Assembly: GCF_001953745.1 (NCBI RefSeq)
Contig: NZ_LWLN01000001.1
Location: 2,294,001 to 2,358,000 of the forward strand
Length of the DNA stretch: 64,000 nucleotides
Source of the DNA: Natrinema saccharevitans
GTDB taxonomy: Archaea; Halobacteriota; Halobacteria; Halobacteriales; Natrialbaceae
Reading direction: 5' to 3'
Made by a program: the position numbers and the translations under genes. A model generated the notes under the pieces. That model was given only the letters and a program-made list of their open reading frames with translations, did no database searches and had not been told where the DNA came from. Each line of letters opens with the position of its first letter. Within the stretch, counting starts at the first letter, position 1. Shown here piece after piece: positions 26,589 through 34,826 of the stretch.

Positions 26589-26604
26589 GGGGGGGGGGGG
26601 GGGG
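26589..26604 (+). repeat. 16-base G homopolymer
   Basis: Uninterrupted G16 in the 119-bp spacer upstream of the alcohol dehydrogenase gene. Could form a quadruplex; such a run is prone to length errors in assembly and replication. Confidence 0.8.
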
Positions 26605-26651
26605 CCGCGACCCGGCGCAGGCACGGGAGATACTCGGACTATAGACGCCGA

Positions 26652-27494
26652 TCAGTCGACGACGGGCCCCGTCTCCGGACCGATGGAATACAAGAACCGA
26701 CCCGTCAGGACTGCGCCGACGAGCGTCAACGCACCGAAGATGACGATTTGCGGGGCCGGCACCGACTGACCGTCGCGGATCATAAACAGCGTCATCGCCA
26801 GCACGGCCCCGCCGAGGGTTGCGATCTTGACGAGCAGGACCGCGGTGAACGCGTACCCCCACGGCCGGCGGTTCCGAAGCCAGTGCGCCGACAGCGCGAA
26901 CGCCGGAACGACGATCCCGAGGTCGAGCGAGTAGATGACGGACGTCGGGAGCCCGGCATCGGCGATGCTCGGCGGTGTAGTCCCCGCGAGGATCGCCGGG
27001 AGGACCGCCGACAGCCAGAGAGCCGAGACCAGTCCGACCAACAGGAGTTGAAAGGCCACGTACGACCGGACCGAGGACTCGCCGATCCGCCGTTTCAGTG
27101 CGGCGGGATCGAGACGGGCCATCCCGTCGACGAACGCGAACAGCGTCAGCCAGAGCAACGCGACGTAGACGAGATACAGTTCGTTGAACGCGGTCATGAA
27201 GGCGTAGGAGGCGTACGTGTACAGCAGGTAGCCGGTTACGCCGAGCCAGGCGACGTACGCCCTGAGCGAGCCCCGGACCGCGAAGAACAGCGACGCGACC
27301 AGCGCGGGGACGGCGACGACGAGCGTCAGCAGGTCCTGTCCGTACACCTGCGGCAGGAGGACCGGCGCGTCGCGATAGAAGCCGGGAACGAACAGCCCCA
27401 CCGTCGTCGCGGTACTCGTCAGTACGACCGTCGCCACCGATGCGAGAACGGACGACCGGGGAAGGACGGGCCGAGTCACGGACGGTCGAGTCAC
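26652..27494 (-). CDS. polytopic membrane protein
   Basis: 280 residues starting at GTG 27494, which overlaps the TGA of the upstream flavodoxin gene (GTGA), so translation is coupled. About seven to eight hydrophobic helices with LLWLTLFAFVDGMARLD and RRPWGYAFTAVLLVKIATLG motifs. No recognised transporter signature. The coupling suggests a shared function with the flavodoxin-like protein. Confidence 0.75.
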   Translation of the reverse strand: MTRPSVTRPVLPRSSVLASVATVVLTSTATTVGLFVPGFYRDAPVLLPQVYGQDLLTLVVAVPALVASLFFAVRGSLRAYVAWLGVTGYLLYTYASYAFMTAFNELYLVYVALLWLTLFAFVDGMARLDPAALKRRIGESSVRSYVAFQLLLVGLVSALWLSAVLPAILAGTTPPSIADAGLPTSVIYSLDLGIVVPAFALSAHWLRNRRPWGYAFTAVLLVKIATLGGAVLAMTLFMIRDGQSVPAPQIVIFGALTLVGAVLTGRFLYSIGPETGPVVD

Positions 27495-28072
27495 CGCCGG
27501 CCGTCCGGTTCGGGCGACCGCGCGCCGAGACGACCCTCGACGAACGCGGCGAAGTCTGCGGCGAACGCCTCGACCTCGTGCCAGTCCGTGTACTCGTAGT
27601 CGCGGGACGCGTCCGTGTCGCCGGTCGCCTCCCGGGCGATCCGTTTCATCACGACCCGCTTGAGAAAGCCGTACTTCGAGTACCGGAGCGCGCCGCCGAA
27701 GCGGGCGATCCGGTCGGGACGCCAGCCCGTCTCCTCGAGGAACGCGTCGACGTAGCCGGCCGCGTCCGCCCGCCGGGCCTCGTCGGTCACGGCGGAGGAC
27801 AGGGACAGCTGAAAGAACCCGGTCGGCCGCGCGGCCAGCGCGTCGCGGTTGGCGCTGACGAACTCCCGAACGGCCGGCTGGTGTTTCCCCACGTGGATCG
27901 ACGCCCCGACGAGGACGGCGTCGAACGCCTCGAGATCGAACGCGGGCGGGAGATCGGCGGCGTCGAGCGCGGTGGCGTCGTGGCCGCGGTCGGCGAGGAC
28001 GTCGACGATTCGGTCGGCGACCGTCGCGGTCTGTCCCTCTCCGGTGCCGTAACAGACGAGAATCGAACTCAT
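27491..28072 (-). CDS. flavodoxin domain protein (HemG-like)
   Basis: 193 residues. Flavodoxin fold with the FMN phosphate loop YGTGEGQTATVADRI (8-22), and VLVGASIHVGKHQPAVREFV and FGGALRYSKYGFLKRVVMK, the pattern of HemG-type protoporphyrinogen oxidases. It may oxidise protoporphyrinogen IX or act as a general FMN redox protein; heme genes are not adjacent. Translationally coupled to the downstream membrane protein, a possible quinone-side partner. Confidence 0.83.
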   Translation of the reverse strand: MSSILVCYGTGEGQTATVADRIVDVLADRGHDATALDAADLPPAFDLEAFDAVLVGASIHVGKHQPAVREFVSANRDALAARPTGFFQLSLSSAVTDEARRADAAGYVDAFLEETGWRPDRIARFGGALRYSKYGFLKRVVMKRIAREATGDTDASRDYEYTDWHEVEAFAADFAAFVEGRLGARSPEPDGRR

Positions 28073-28181
28073 TGTCAGTCGGTCTCCCTACGCGACTGTC
28101 TCCGATAAAGGAGTCGTAGAGTCCCGCGTATCGGCAACCATCCGGCCCAAAGGATTAGCCGGCGTCCGTCGTAGCACCGGT

Positions 28182-28925
28182 ATGGACCCCCTCGAGGCGC
28201 TCCGGGTCGAGTCCGGCCTCGTCGCAGTCGTCGGCGCGGGCGGGAAGAAGACGACGCTGTACGCGCTGGCGGCCCGAGCCGCCCGCGAGCGGTCGCTCCG
28301 AGCGGCCGTGACCGCGACGGTCCGGATCCCCATCTTCGACCGCCGCGTCGATCGCGTCGCCGTCACGGACGACCCCGCGGCGGCGCTCGAGCGCGCCGAA
28401 TCGTGGCCGATCGGGATCGTCCCCGAACGGGACGGCGAGGACCGCTACGCGGGCTACGATCCCGCGGTCGTCGACGGCCTCGCGGACGCCGCCGACCTCG
28501 TCCTCGTCAAGGCCGACGGGGCGCGGACCCGGGAGTTCAAGGCCCCGAACGACCGCGAGCCACAACTCCCCACGAGCGTCGACACCGTCATTCCGATCGC
28601 GAGCGTCCGGGCCGTCGGGGAACCGCTCGCGGCCGAGACGGTCCACCGGCCCGAGCGGGTGGCGGCGATCACCGGCCTCGATCGCGGCGACGCGATCCGC
28701 CCCGTCGACGTGGCCCGGGTCCTCGCGAGCGACCGCGGCGGGCTGGGAGGGGTCCCCGAGGGCGCGACGGTCGTCCCGCTACTCAACAAGGTCGACGGAC
28801 CGGAACTGCGCGAGACCGCCGCGGCGATCGGCCGGGAGCTGCTCGAGCGAGCGCCGGCCGTCTCACGGGTCGTCCTGGCGCGGATGATCGACGACGAGCC
28901 GATCGTCGAGGTCCTCGAGCGCTGA
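28182..28925 (+). CDS. yqeC: YqeC-like protein (selenium/molybdenum cofactor)
   Basis: 247 residues. P-loop protein with VVGAGGKKTTLYALA (15-29), LVLVKADGARTREFKAPNDREP and the closing LLNKVDGPELRETA, the standard YqeC layout. In bacteria yqeC is linked to selenium-dependent molybdenum hydroxylases and Mo-cofactor maturation. It ends base-to-base against mobA (28925/28926) in convergent orientation, which fits a molybdenum role. Confidence 0.83.
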   Translation: MDPLEALRVESGLVAVVGAGGKKTTLYALAARAARERSLRAAVTATVRIPIFDRRVDRVAVTDDPAAALERAESWPIGIVPERDGEDRYAGYDPAVVDGLADAADLVLVKADGARTREFKAPNDREPQLPTSVDTVIPIASVRAVGEPLAAETVHRPERVAAITGLDRGDAIRPVDVARVLASDRGGLGGVPEGATVVPLLNKVDGPELRETAAAIGRELLERAPAVSRVVLARMIDDEPIVEVLER

Positions 28926-29558
28926 TCAGGAGTCGGTCGCGAGCCGCTCGGCCGCCGCCGCGAACTCCTCGCGGGTGTTTACGTTCTCGAAGGTCTCGAG
29001 CGACGCGTATTCGCGGACCTCGTCCTCGTCGACGACGGCGTAGTCGAGGTCCGACAGCGGTTCGACGATCCGGCGGTCGCCCCGCTTCAAGGCGCGCTCG
29101 CAGGCCGCGATCATCGGGTCGGTTCGGTAGACGGCCTGCGTGGTCTGGAACCACTGGTCGTCGACGCGGGGCACCGCGGCCTCGCGGCCGGCGGCCCGCT
29201 CGAAGCAGTGGGCGATCAGTGCCGGGTCGACGAAGGGCATGTCGCAGGCGACGACGGCGGCGTACTCCCCGGTCGCGGCCCGGAGACCGGTCATGATGCC
29301 CGCCATCGGTCCGCGGTCCGGGACCGGATCGACGGCGAACGTCGCCGCTGGGCCGCCCGCGAGCGCGTCCTCGATCGCCGGTACCTGGTCCTCTCGGCAG
29401 TTGACGACGACCTCGTCGACGATCGAATCGAGGCGGTCGACGACCCGGCGGAGCATCGGCGTACCCGCGAGGTCGGCGACGGCCTTGTCCGCGTCGCCAA
29501 AGCGGGTCGAGTGGCCCCCCGCGAGGACGACGGCGGACCGGTCGGACTCGAGGGACAT
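28926..29558 (-). CDS. mobA: molybdenum cofactor guanylyltransferase (MobA)
   Basis: 210 residues from ATG 29558. Attaches GMP to molybdopterin to form the guanine dinucleotide cofactor. Nucleotidyltransferase loop VVLAGGHSTRFGDADKAVAD, then PDRGPMAGIMTGL and VVACDMPFVDPALI, as in MobA. DMSO-reductase-family enzymes, such as the formate dehydrogenase-like protein at 30884, need this cofactor form, so the two are probably functionally linked. Confidence 0.9.
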   Translation of the reverse strand: MSLESDRSAVVLAGGHSTRFGDADKAVADLAGTPMLRRVVDRLDSIVDEVVVNCREDQVPAIEDALAGGPAATFAVDPVPDRGPMAGIMTGLRAATGEYAAVVACDMPFVDPALIAHCFERAAGREAAVPRVDDQWFQTTQAVYRTDPMIAACERALKRGDRRIVEPLSDLDYAVVDEDEVREYASLETFENVNTREEFAAAAERLATDS

Positions 29559-29679
29559 AGCCAAGCGTTCGTCCAGCGGTCCCAAAAGCGTCCCGCCGAC
29601 GGGAACGCCCCGGTGACGGCGGCTGGGGGCGGACAGTCGAGGCGGAGTCAGTACTCGGACGGACCACTGTCAGCCATTG

Positions 29680-29715
29680 CCGGCGCAACCGCGACCCGAG
29701 CGGCGGTTGCGCCGG
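29680..29715. terminator. 13-bp perfect hairpin downstream of the 29737 gene
   Basis: CCGGCGCAACCGC (29680-29692) and GCGGTTGCGCCGG (29703-29715) with a 10-nt loop. It begins 21 bp past the stop of the minus-strand gene. The strongest inverted repeat in its surroundings; a terminator or stabilising 3' structure by position. Confidence 0.45.
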
Positions 29716-29736
29716 GACATCGGGACGGCATCCGTA

Positions 29737-30291
29737 TCAGTCGGCGAGCCGCCAGAGCGCCCGGTACAGCGTCCAGCAGTCGCAATCGAACCGGTCGGTG
29801 AGGGCCCGGCAGCGCTCGAGGTAGCGTTCGTAGCCCGACGCCGACGGCGGATCGGGGTAGGGCCGCTCGAGTTCGTCGGCCTCGCGAAGCACAGCCCACT
29901 CCCGTGGGCCAACGACGACGTACTCGTCGGGATCGAGGAACATGCAAAACGCCGCGGCGACGGGGACGTCGACGGCCTCGAGGCGAGTCAGCGCGTCGAC
30001 TGCCTCCGTGGCGTCGCCCGCCCCGACGGCCTCGGCGATGGCGTCGCGGACGGCGTCGAAGTCGTTGTTCCGGAAGCGGTCCTCGGCCGCGCGGCGCTCG
30101 TCGTCGGGGTAATCGCCGAGGAAGCGCCGGTAGTACCACCGGACGACCCAGACGGCGTCCCGGCGGCCGTACTCGCCGGCCGCGAAGGCGGCCGGCAGCG
30201 TCTCGAGCTGTTCGGCCTCGACGGCGTACAGCGGCTCCCGCTCGCGGTACTCGCGGGCCTTCGAAGCGACGAGTGAGGCGGAGAGTTCCAT
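29737..30291 (-). CDS. hypothetical protein, helical and acidic
   Basis: 184 residues from ATG 30291 (MELSASLVASKAREYRERE); in-frame starts upstream add unrelated basic sequence. Mostly alpha-helical, rich in Trp/Tyr/Arg, with VWVVRWYYRRFLGDYPDDERR and CMFLDPDEYVVVGPREWAVL. No recognised family. Codon use is like the neighbours, so it is likely genuine. Confidence 0.65.
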   Translation of the reverse strand: MELSASLVASKAREYREREPLYAVEAEQLETLPAAFAAGEYGRRDAVWVVRWYYRRFLGDYPDDERRAAEDRFRNNDFDAVRDAIAEAVGAGDATEAVDALTRLEAVDVPVAAAFCMFLDPDEYVVVGPREWAVLREADELERPYPDPPSASGYERYLERCRALTDRFDCDCWTLYRALWRLAD

Positions 30292-30446
30292 CGTGGGGCC
30301 GTTTGGCACAGTGGTCCGTAGGTGTTGTCCCGGTGACCTCGATCCGGGACCGATGTGCCCGAGGACCGCGGAGGAGAACTGTCCACAGGAAATCAGAAAA
30401 GGCATCAAACAATTTAAATCGTCTACCGAGCATACTGTGGAACGAA

Positions 30447-30584
30447 ATGGGGGAGCTAAGTACTGAATCGAGACAACATTTAGAGGAAGCGTTACAGAAC
30501 GATGATCCGTCGGAGAAGGATTTCCACGTTCGCCAAGTACTCCAGGCGTGTGGTGTCGACGATCTTCCGCCGGAGCTGACGTAG
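30447..30584 (+). CDS. 45-residue conserved-looking small protein
   Basis: ATG 30447 to TAG 30584: begins MGELSTESRQHLEEALQN and ends CGVDDLPPELT. Amphipathic helical first half, a single Cys near residue 36. Lower GC than its neighbours. CAATTTAAATC (30411-30421) supplies a TATA element about 28 bp upstream, suggesting a leaderless message. Copy 3 of the palindromic element follows 39 bp downstream. Function unknown. Confidence 0.62.
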   Translation: MGELSTESRQHLEEALQNDDPSEKDFHVRQVLQACGVDDLPPELT

Positions 30585-30623
30585 GGCAACTACTGTTTCA
30601 TCCGTCGACGAGCCCGGTTGCAC

Positions 30624-30707
30624 TATCGTAGCCACTGAAACGATCCACACACTGATCGCAACGCTATCGTGCGATCAGGTGTGCAATGACTGTCAGTGGC
30701 TACGATA
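30624..30707. repeat. palindromic MITE-like element, copy 3
   Basis: 84 bp bounded by TATCGTAGCCACTGA and TCAGTGGCTACGATA, fully inverse-complementary although the outer bases (TCGTAG) differ from TAGTAG in the other copies. Interior ACACACTGATCGCAACG and CGATCAGGTGTG. The change at the ends occurs on both sides, so complementarity is kept. Confidence 0.88.
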
Positions 30708-30733
30708 ACGCGAGCATCACCCGTGGGCCAGCG

Positions 30734-30761
30734 TGAACCACCTCGGGGTCAAGCCCCGTGG
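30734..30761. mobile_element. possible end of an IS200/IS605-type element
   Basis: CCAC, CTC, then CGGGGTCAAGCCCCGTGG forms a hairpin with GGGG/CCCC and CCAC/GTGG pairing. It resembles the subterminal hairpins of haloarchaeal IS200/IS605/IS1341-type elements. No transposase gene remains. It sits between MITE copy 3 and the formate dehydrogenase gene. Assignment is from memory of similar ends and is weak. Confidence 0.3.
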
Positions 30762-30883
30762 CATTCGCCTCGACAGCCTGTAAAGAAACCTTGCGACTGT
30801 CAATCGAGCGCCACATACCACCATCATGGTAGAAAACATCATGCACGTGGGTGTGGACCGGTCGGGCAACGGGTGCAACCTCG

Positions 30884-33022
30884 ATGTCCAGCGATCAACA
30901 GGAGCCAGTCAAGACGATCTGTCCGTACTGCGGGGTCGGCTGCGGGATCAAAGTACAACCGGGCGAGGAGTCCGGCGACGTCCGGTTCATGCCGTGGGGC
31001 GAAGCCCCGGTCAACGAGGGCCGGATCTGCATCAAAGGCGGCGCGGCGACGGAGGTGGTCGACCACGAGGACCGGCTCACCGAGCCGCGGATCAAGGAGG
31101 ACGGCGAGTTCCGCGAGGCCTCCTGGGAGGAGGCCTACGAGTACGTCGCCGACGAACTCGAGCGGATCCGCGAGGAGTACGGCCCGGACGCGATGGGCTT
31201 TTTCGGCTCCTCGAAAGTGATGAACGAGGAGAACTACCTCCTCCAGAAGCTGGCCCGCCGGTACGGCACCAACAACGTCGACAACTGCACGCGGATGTGC
31301 CACGCCTCCACGGTCTGGGCGCTGCGGACGAGTCTCGGCGCGGGAGCGATGACCAACAGTATGCGCGACCTCCGCGAAGAGGCGGACCTGTTCTGGATTC
31401 AGGGCGCGAACCCGGGCGAGCAACACCCCATCGCGAACAGCCAGTACTTCCGGCAGGCGGTGCTGGAGGGCGCGACCGTCATCCAGGTCGACCCCCACGC
31501 GAACAAGACGACGCGGTCGTTCGAGATCGACGACACCGACCCCCACCAGCACCTGCAACTGAATCCGGGCACCGACATCCCGCTGCTGAACATCGTCCTC
31601 AAGACGATCCTCGAGCACCACGAGGAGAACCCCGAGGACGGCTGGATCGACGAGGCCTTCGTCGCGGAGCGCACCGAAGGGTTCGAGGACCTGAAAGCGA
31701 CGCTCGAGGACTTCGACAAAGAAGCCGCGGCCGAGGAGTGTGGCGTCCCGCTCGAGGCGATCGAACTGGCCGCGAAGCAGTACGCGACGGCCGACAACGC
31801 GGCCATCTTCACCGGGATGGGGATGAGCCAGCACGCCTGCGGCGTCGACAACGTGCAAAACGAGATCAACCTCGCGCTGATCACCGGCAACCTCGGGCGG
31901 CCCGGCACCGGCGTCAACCCACTGCGGGGCCAGAACAACGTCCAGGGGACCTGTGACGTCGGCGCGATGCCGAACGTCCTGCCGGGCTACCAGCTGGTCG
32001 ACGACGACGAGGCCCGCGAATCGGTCGAAGACGTGTGGGGCTTCGAGATCCCCGACGAGCCCGGGCTGACGAACGTCGAGATTTCCTACGAGGCGGGCGA
32101 CTCGATCAAGGGCCTCTACGTCATGGGCGAGAACCCCGTCATGAGCGAACCCGACGCCAACGCCGTCGCCGAGCGGCTCGCGGACCTCGAGTTCACCGTC
32201 GTGCAGGACATCTTCCACACGGAGACCGCGGACTACGCCGACGTGATCCTGCCGGCGACGACGTGGGCCGAACGGGGCGGCACCGTCACCAATACCGACC
32301 GGCGGGTCCAGCGGATGCGCGGCGTCGGAAAAGTCCACGAGAACACGAGACACGACCGGGAGATCCTGACCGAGATCGGGACGCGGCTGTTCGATAAGGG
32401 GTTCGACTTCGCGGACCCCGAGGAGATCTTCGAGGAACTCCGGCAGGTCTGTCCCAGCTACCACGGGATGACTTACGACCTGCTCGGCGAGGAGGGGCTG
32501 CACTGGCCCTGCTACGAGCCCGGCGACGAGGGTGATCCGTTCCTCTACGAGGACGAGTTCGAGACCGAGAGCGGTCTGGGCCACATCGAGGGGGTCGAAC
32601 ACACCCCGCCCGCGGAGACCCCCGACGACGAGTACCCGCTGATCCTCACGACCGCCCGCCTCGAGGAACACTACAACACCGGGACGATGAGTACCCGCTC
32701 GCCGACGCTGAACAAGCAGACCCCGGAGAACTTCGTGGACGTGCATCCCGCGGACGCAGAGCGGTACGGGATCGAGGACGGCGAGTACGTCCGCCTGCGC
32801 TCGCGGCGGGGCGAGATCACACTCGAGGCCCACGTCACCGAGGACACGACGGAGGGCGTCGTCTGGACGACGCCGCATTTCGCCGCCGCGTCGGCGAACA
32901 AGCTGACGAACCACGTCCTCGATGAGCGCGCGAAGATCCCCGAGTACAAGGCCGCGGCCGCGGAGATCGACGTCGACATCGAGCCGCTCGGCGAGACCGC
33001 CGATCCCGCGGCCGACGACTGA
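30884..33022 (+). CDS. formate dehydrogenase-like molybdopterin oxidoreductase, catalytic subunit
   Basis: 712 residues from ATG 30884. DMSO-reductase-family enzyme with an N-terminal [4Fe-4S] site (C13, C16, C20, C49) and Mo-ligand Cys139 in NNVDNCTRMCHAST, the formate dehydrogenase signature with Cys, not selenocysteine. GRPGTGVNPLRGQNNVQG and the C-terminal molydopterin domain (MSTRSPTLNKQTPENFVDVHP) follow. No beta/gamma subunit, FdhD or membrane anchor adjoins it, and no Tat signal is present, so it is likely cytoplasmic. MobA and YqeC lie 1.3-2.7 kb upstream. Confidence 0.87.
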   Translation: MSSDQQEPVKTICPYCGVGCGIKVQPGEESGDVRFMPWGEAPVNEGRICIKGGAATEVVDHEDRLTEPRIKEDGEFREASWEEAYEYVADELERIREEYGPDAMGFFGSSKVMNEENYLLQKLARRYGTNNVDNCTRMCHASTVWALRTSLGAGAMTNSMRDLREEADLFWIQGANPGEQHPIANSQYFRQAVLEGATVIQVDPHANKTTRSFEIDDTDPHQHLQLNPGTDIPLLNIVLKTILEHHEENPEDGWIDEAFVAERTEGFEDLKATLEDFDKEAAAEECGVPLEAIELAAKQYATADNAAIFTGMGMSQHACGVDNVQNEINLALITGNLGRPGTGVNPLRGQNNVQGTCDVGAMPNVLPGYQLVDDDEARESVEDVWGFEIPDEPGLTNVEISYEAGDSIKGLYVMGENPVMSEPDANAVAERLADLEFTVVQDIFHTETADYADVILPATTWAERGGTVTNTDRRVQRMRGVGKVHENTRHDREILTEIGTRLFDKGFDFADPEEIFEELRQVCPSYHGMTYDLLGEEGLHWPCYEPGDEGDPFLYEDEFETESGLGHIEGVEHTPPAETPDDEYPLILTTARLEEHYNTGTMSTRSPTLNKQTPENFVDVHPADAERYGIEDGEYVRLRSRRGEITLEAHVTEDTTEGVVWTTPHFAAASANKLTNHVLDERAKIPEYKAAAAEIDVDIEPLGETADPAADD

Positions 33023-33216
33023 GCCGTCTCGGGGCTCGGACGGCGATTCGTCCGCGAGGGCGACGCCGGCCACCTCGAGCCACGGGTCGGTCGCCGACTC
33101 GCCGACGGCCAATTCGACGAGCGGTCGGTCACAGTCCTCGCAGACTGCTCGAATCGCGACGCGGGGCCGCCGACAGCAGTGGTCGCGGCGCTGGCGGGTT
33201 CGAACTCACTCCAGCT

Positions 33217-34125
33217 TCAGCCCGCCGCGTCGGCGCGCCGGTCCCGCTCGAGCGTCGTCACCGCGACGCCGGCGATTACGACGAGGCCGCCGGCGATCGT
33301 GACCGGGGTCGGGACCTCCCCCAGCAGGGCGAGCGCGAGCAGCGTCGCGCCGACCGGTTCGCCGAGCCAGGCGACGCTGACGACGACCGACTCGAGGTGA
33401 GCGAGCGCCCAGTTGCTCACCGTGTGGCCGAGGAGGCCGGGGCCGACCGCCAGCGCGAGAAAGAGCGCCCACTCGCGGGGCGGATAGCCGACGTAGGCGT
33501 GGCCCTGCAGGCCCACGAGGGCGAAGAGCGCGACCGCGCAGGCACCGTAGACGACGGTGACGTAGGGAAAGAGCGGGACCCGCTGGCGGATCGAGCGGCC
33601 GGCCAGCACGTAGCCGGCGACGGTCACCGCGCCGAGCAGGGCGAGGGCGTTGCCGTACGTCGTCGTCCCGGCGAGGGCCGAACCGCCAGCGTCGCCGAGC
33701 GACATCGCCGTCGCCCCCGCGAGCGCGACGGCGATCCCGGCGGCGGTCGCTCGCGTGAGTCGCTCGCCGAGGACCAGCCACGCCCCCAGCGCGACGAAGA
33801 CCGGCTGGCTCTGGACGAGCGTGACGCTGGCGGCGACGCTGGTGTGTGCGAGACTCTCGAACCACGCGGCGAAGTGGACCGCCAGCGCGACGCCGGCGAC
33901 GACCGCGCCCGCGAGGTCCCGGACGGAGAGCCGTGTGAAGGCCCCGCGGTGGCGGGTCGCGGCGACTGGCGCGACCAGTACCGTCGTGAAGAGAACGCGG
34001 TAGAACGCCGCGACCGAACTCGGGGCCGCACTCCAGCGGACGAGGACGGCGCTGGTACTCGCCGCGGCCACCGCGACCCCGAGGGCGAGCAGCGGTGCCG
34101 GCTCGCGGTCGACGCGCACGTCCAT
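33217..34125 (-). CDS. EamA/DMT-family transporter
   Basis: 302 residues from ATG 34125, about ten transmembrane helices arranged as two EamA repeats (about 15-145 and 165-290). SSVAAFYRVLFTTVLVAP, VTLVQSQPVFVALGAWLVLGERL and LESVVVSVAWLGEPVGATLLALALLGE are the conserved halves. Drug/metabolite exporter superfamily; substrate unknown. 33023-33216 on its 3' side holds no gene I can support. Confidence 0.85.
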   Translation of the reverse strand: MDVRVDREPAPLLALGVAVAAASTSAVLVRWSAAPSSVAAFYRVLFTTVLVAPVAATRHRGAFTRLSVRDLAGAVVAGVALAVHFAAWFESLAHTSVAASVTLVQSQPVFVALGAWLVLGERLTRATAAGIAVALAGATAMSLGDAGGSALAGTTTYGNALALLGAVTVAGYVLAGRSIRQRVPLFPYVTVVYGACAVALFALVGLQGHAYVGYPPREWALFLALAVGPGLLGHTVSNWALAHLESVVVSVAWLGEPVGATLLALALLGEVPTPVTIAGGLVVIAGVAVTTLERDRRADAAG

Positions 34126-34174
34126 CGCTCCCGTGCGATCCCACAAACGGCTTCCGAAACCGACCGAACCCGAA

Positions 34175-34759
34175 CTACTCGTCGGGCACCCGGTGCGGGC
34201 GGTAGATCGCCGCGATCTCGAGGTCGACCGGCTCGAGTCCGGTGATGATGTCGTCCTCGGGCGAGAGGTCCTCGGCCTCCCACGCCTCGAGGTAGCTCAG
34301 GGCGTCCTCGCGGTCGGCGAACGCTTTGGGATCGATTCCCATCGGATCGTCGACCGCCGTCTCGTCGGTGATGAGGACGTAGTGGGCCTCGGTCGCGTCG
34401 ATCTGCTCGCCGGTTTTGCGATCGACCGTCCACGCGCCGTCGATCGGCGAGTCCGGCGTCGACGAGACCACGTACGCGAACAGACAGCCCGGCGACTCGA
34501 ACACGGCAGCCTGCCCGTTCTCGTGACGGAGCTGGCTCGATTCGGGAAAGTCCGCGGCGGTCATCCCACAGACCGCACAGGTCATCCCCTCGGGGTACTC
34601 GAACGGCCCGTCCTCGATGCCCTCGAGCGAGGGTTCGTACACCTGCGCGGAGGAACCGTCCTCGGATCCGTCCTCGCCGAGACAGCCGGCGATGCCCGCG
34701 CCTGCTCCCGCCGCGAGCGCGCCGATGAACCGCCGCCGATCGATCCCCTCGTCGGTCAT
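34175..34759 (-). CDS. nosL: NosL family copper-binding lipoprotein
   Basis: 194 residues from ATG 34759. The Tat-type signal RRRFIGALAAGAGAGIAGC also gives a lipobox, so the protein is exported and lipid-anchored. The metal motif MTCAVCGMTAADFPESSQL followed by QAAVFESPGCLFAYV is that of NosL, which carries Cu(I) for nitrous oxide reductase maturation. No nosZ, nosD, nosF or nosY is present here, so a more general copper-handling role is possible. Confidence 0.85.
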   Translation of the reverse strand: MTDEGIDRRRFIGALAAGAGAGIAGCLGEDGSEDGSSAQVYEPSLEGIEDGPFEYPEGMTCAVCGMTAADFPESSQLRHENGQAAVFESPGCLFAYVVSSTPDSPIDGAWTVDRKTGEQIDATEAHYVLITDETAVDDPMGIDPKAFADREDALSYLEAWEAEDLSPEDDIITGLEPVDLEIAAIYRPHRVPDE

Positions 34760-34826
34760 ACACCTCGATACGTCGGCGATGGGCAAAACGGGACTGGTTC
34801 GGGTGTCGAATCCGACCGCGGCTCGG

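Noticed and set aside
30839..33112. 757-codon open frame antisense to the formate dehydrogenase gene
   Set aside because: High-GC codon bias leaves antisense frames open. It has no family motifs and starts only at TTG, and the sense strand encodes clear Fe-S and Mo motifs.
33023..33216. Minus-strand frame with CCRRP and CEDCDRP
   Set aside because: Looked like a small zinc protein but has no usable start codon after the preceding stop and runs into the formate dehydrogenase gene.
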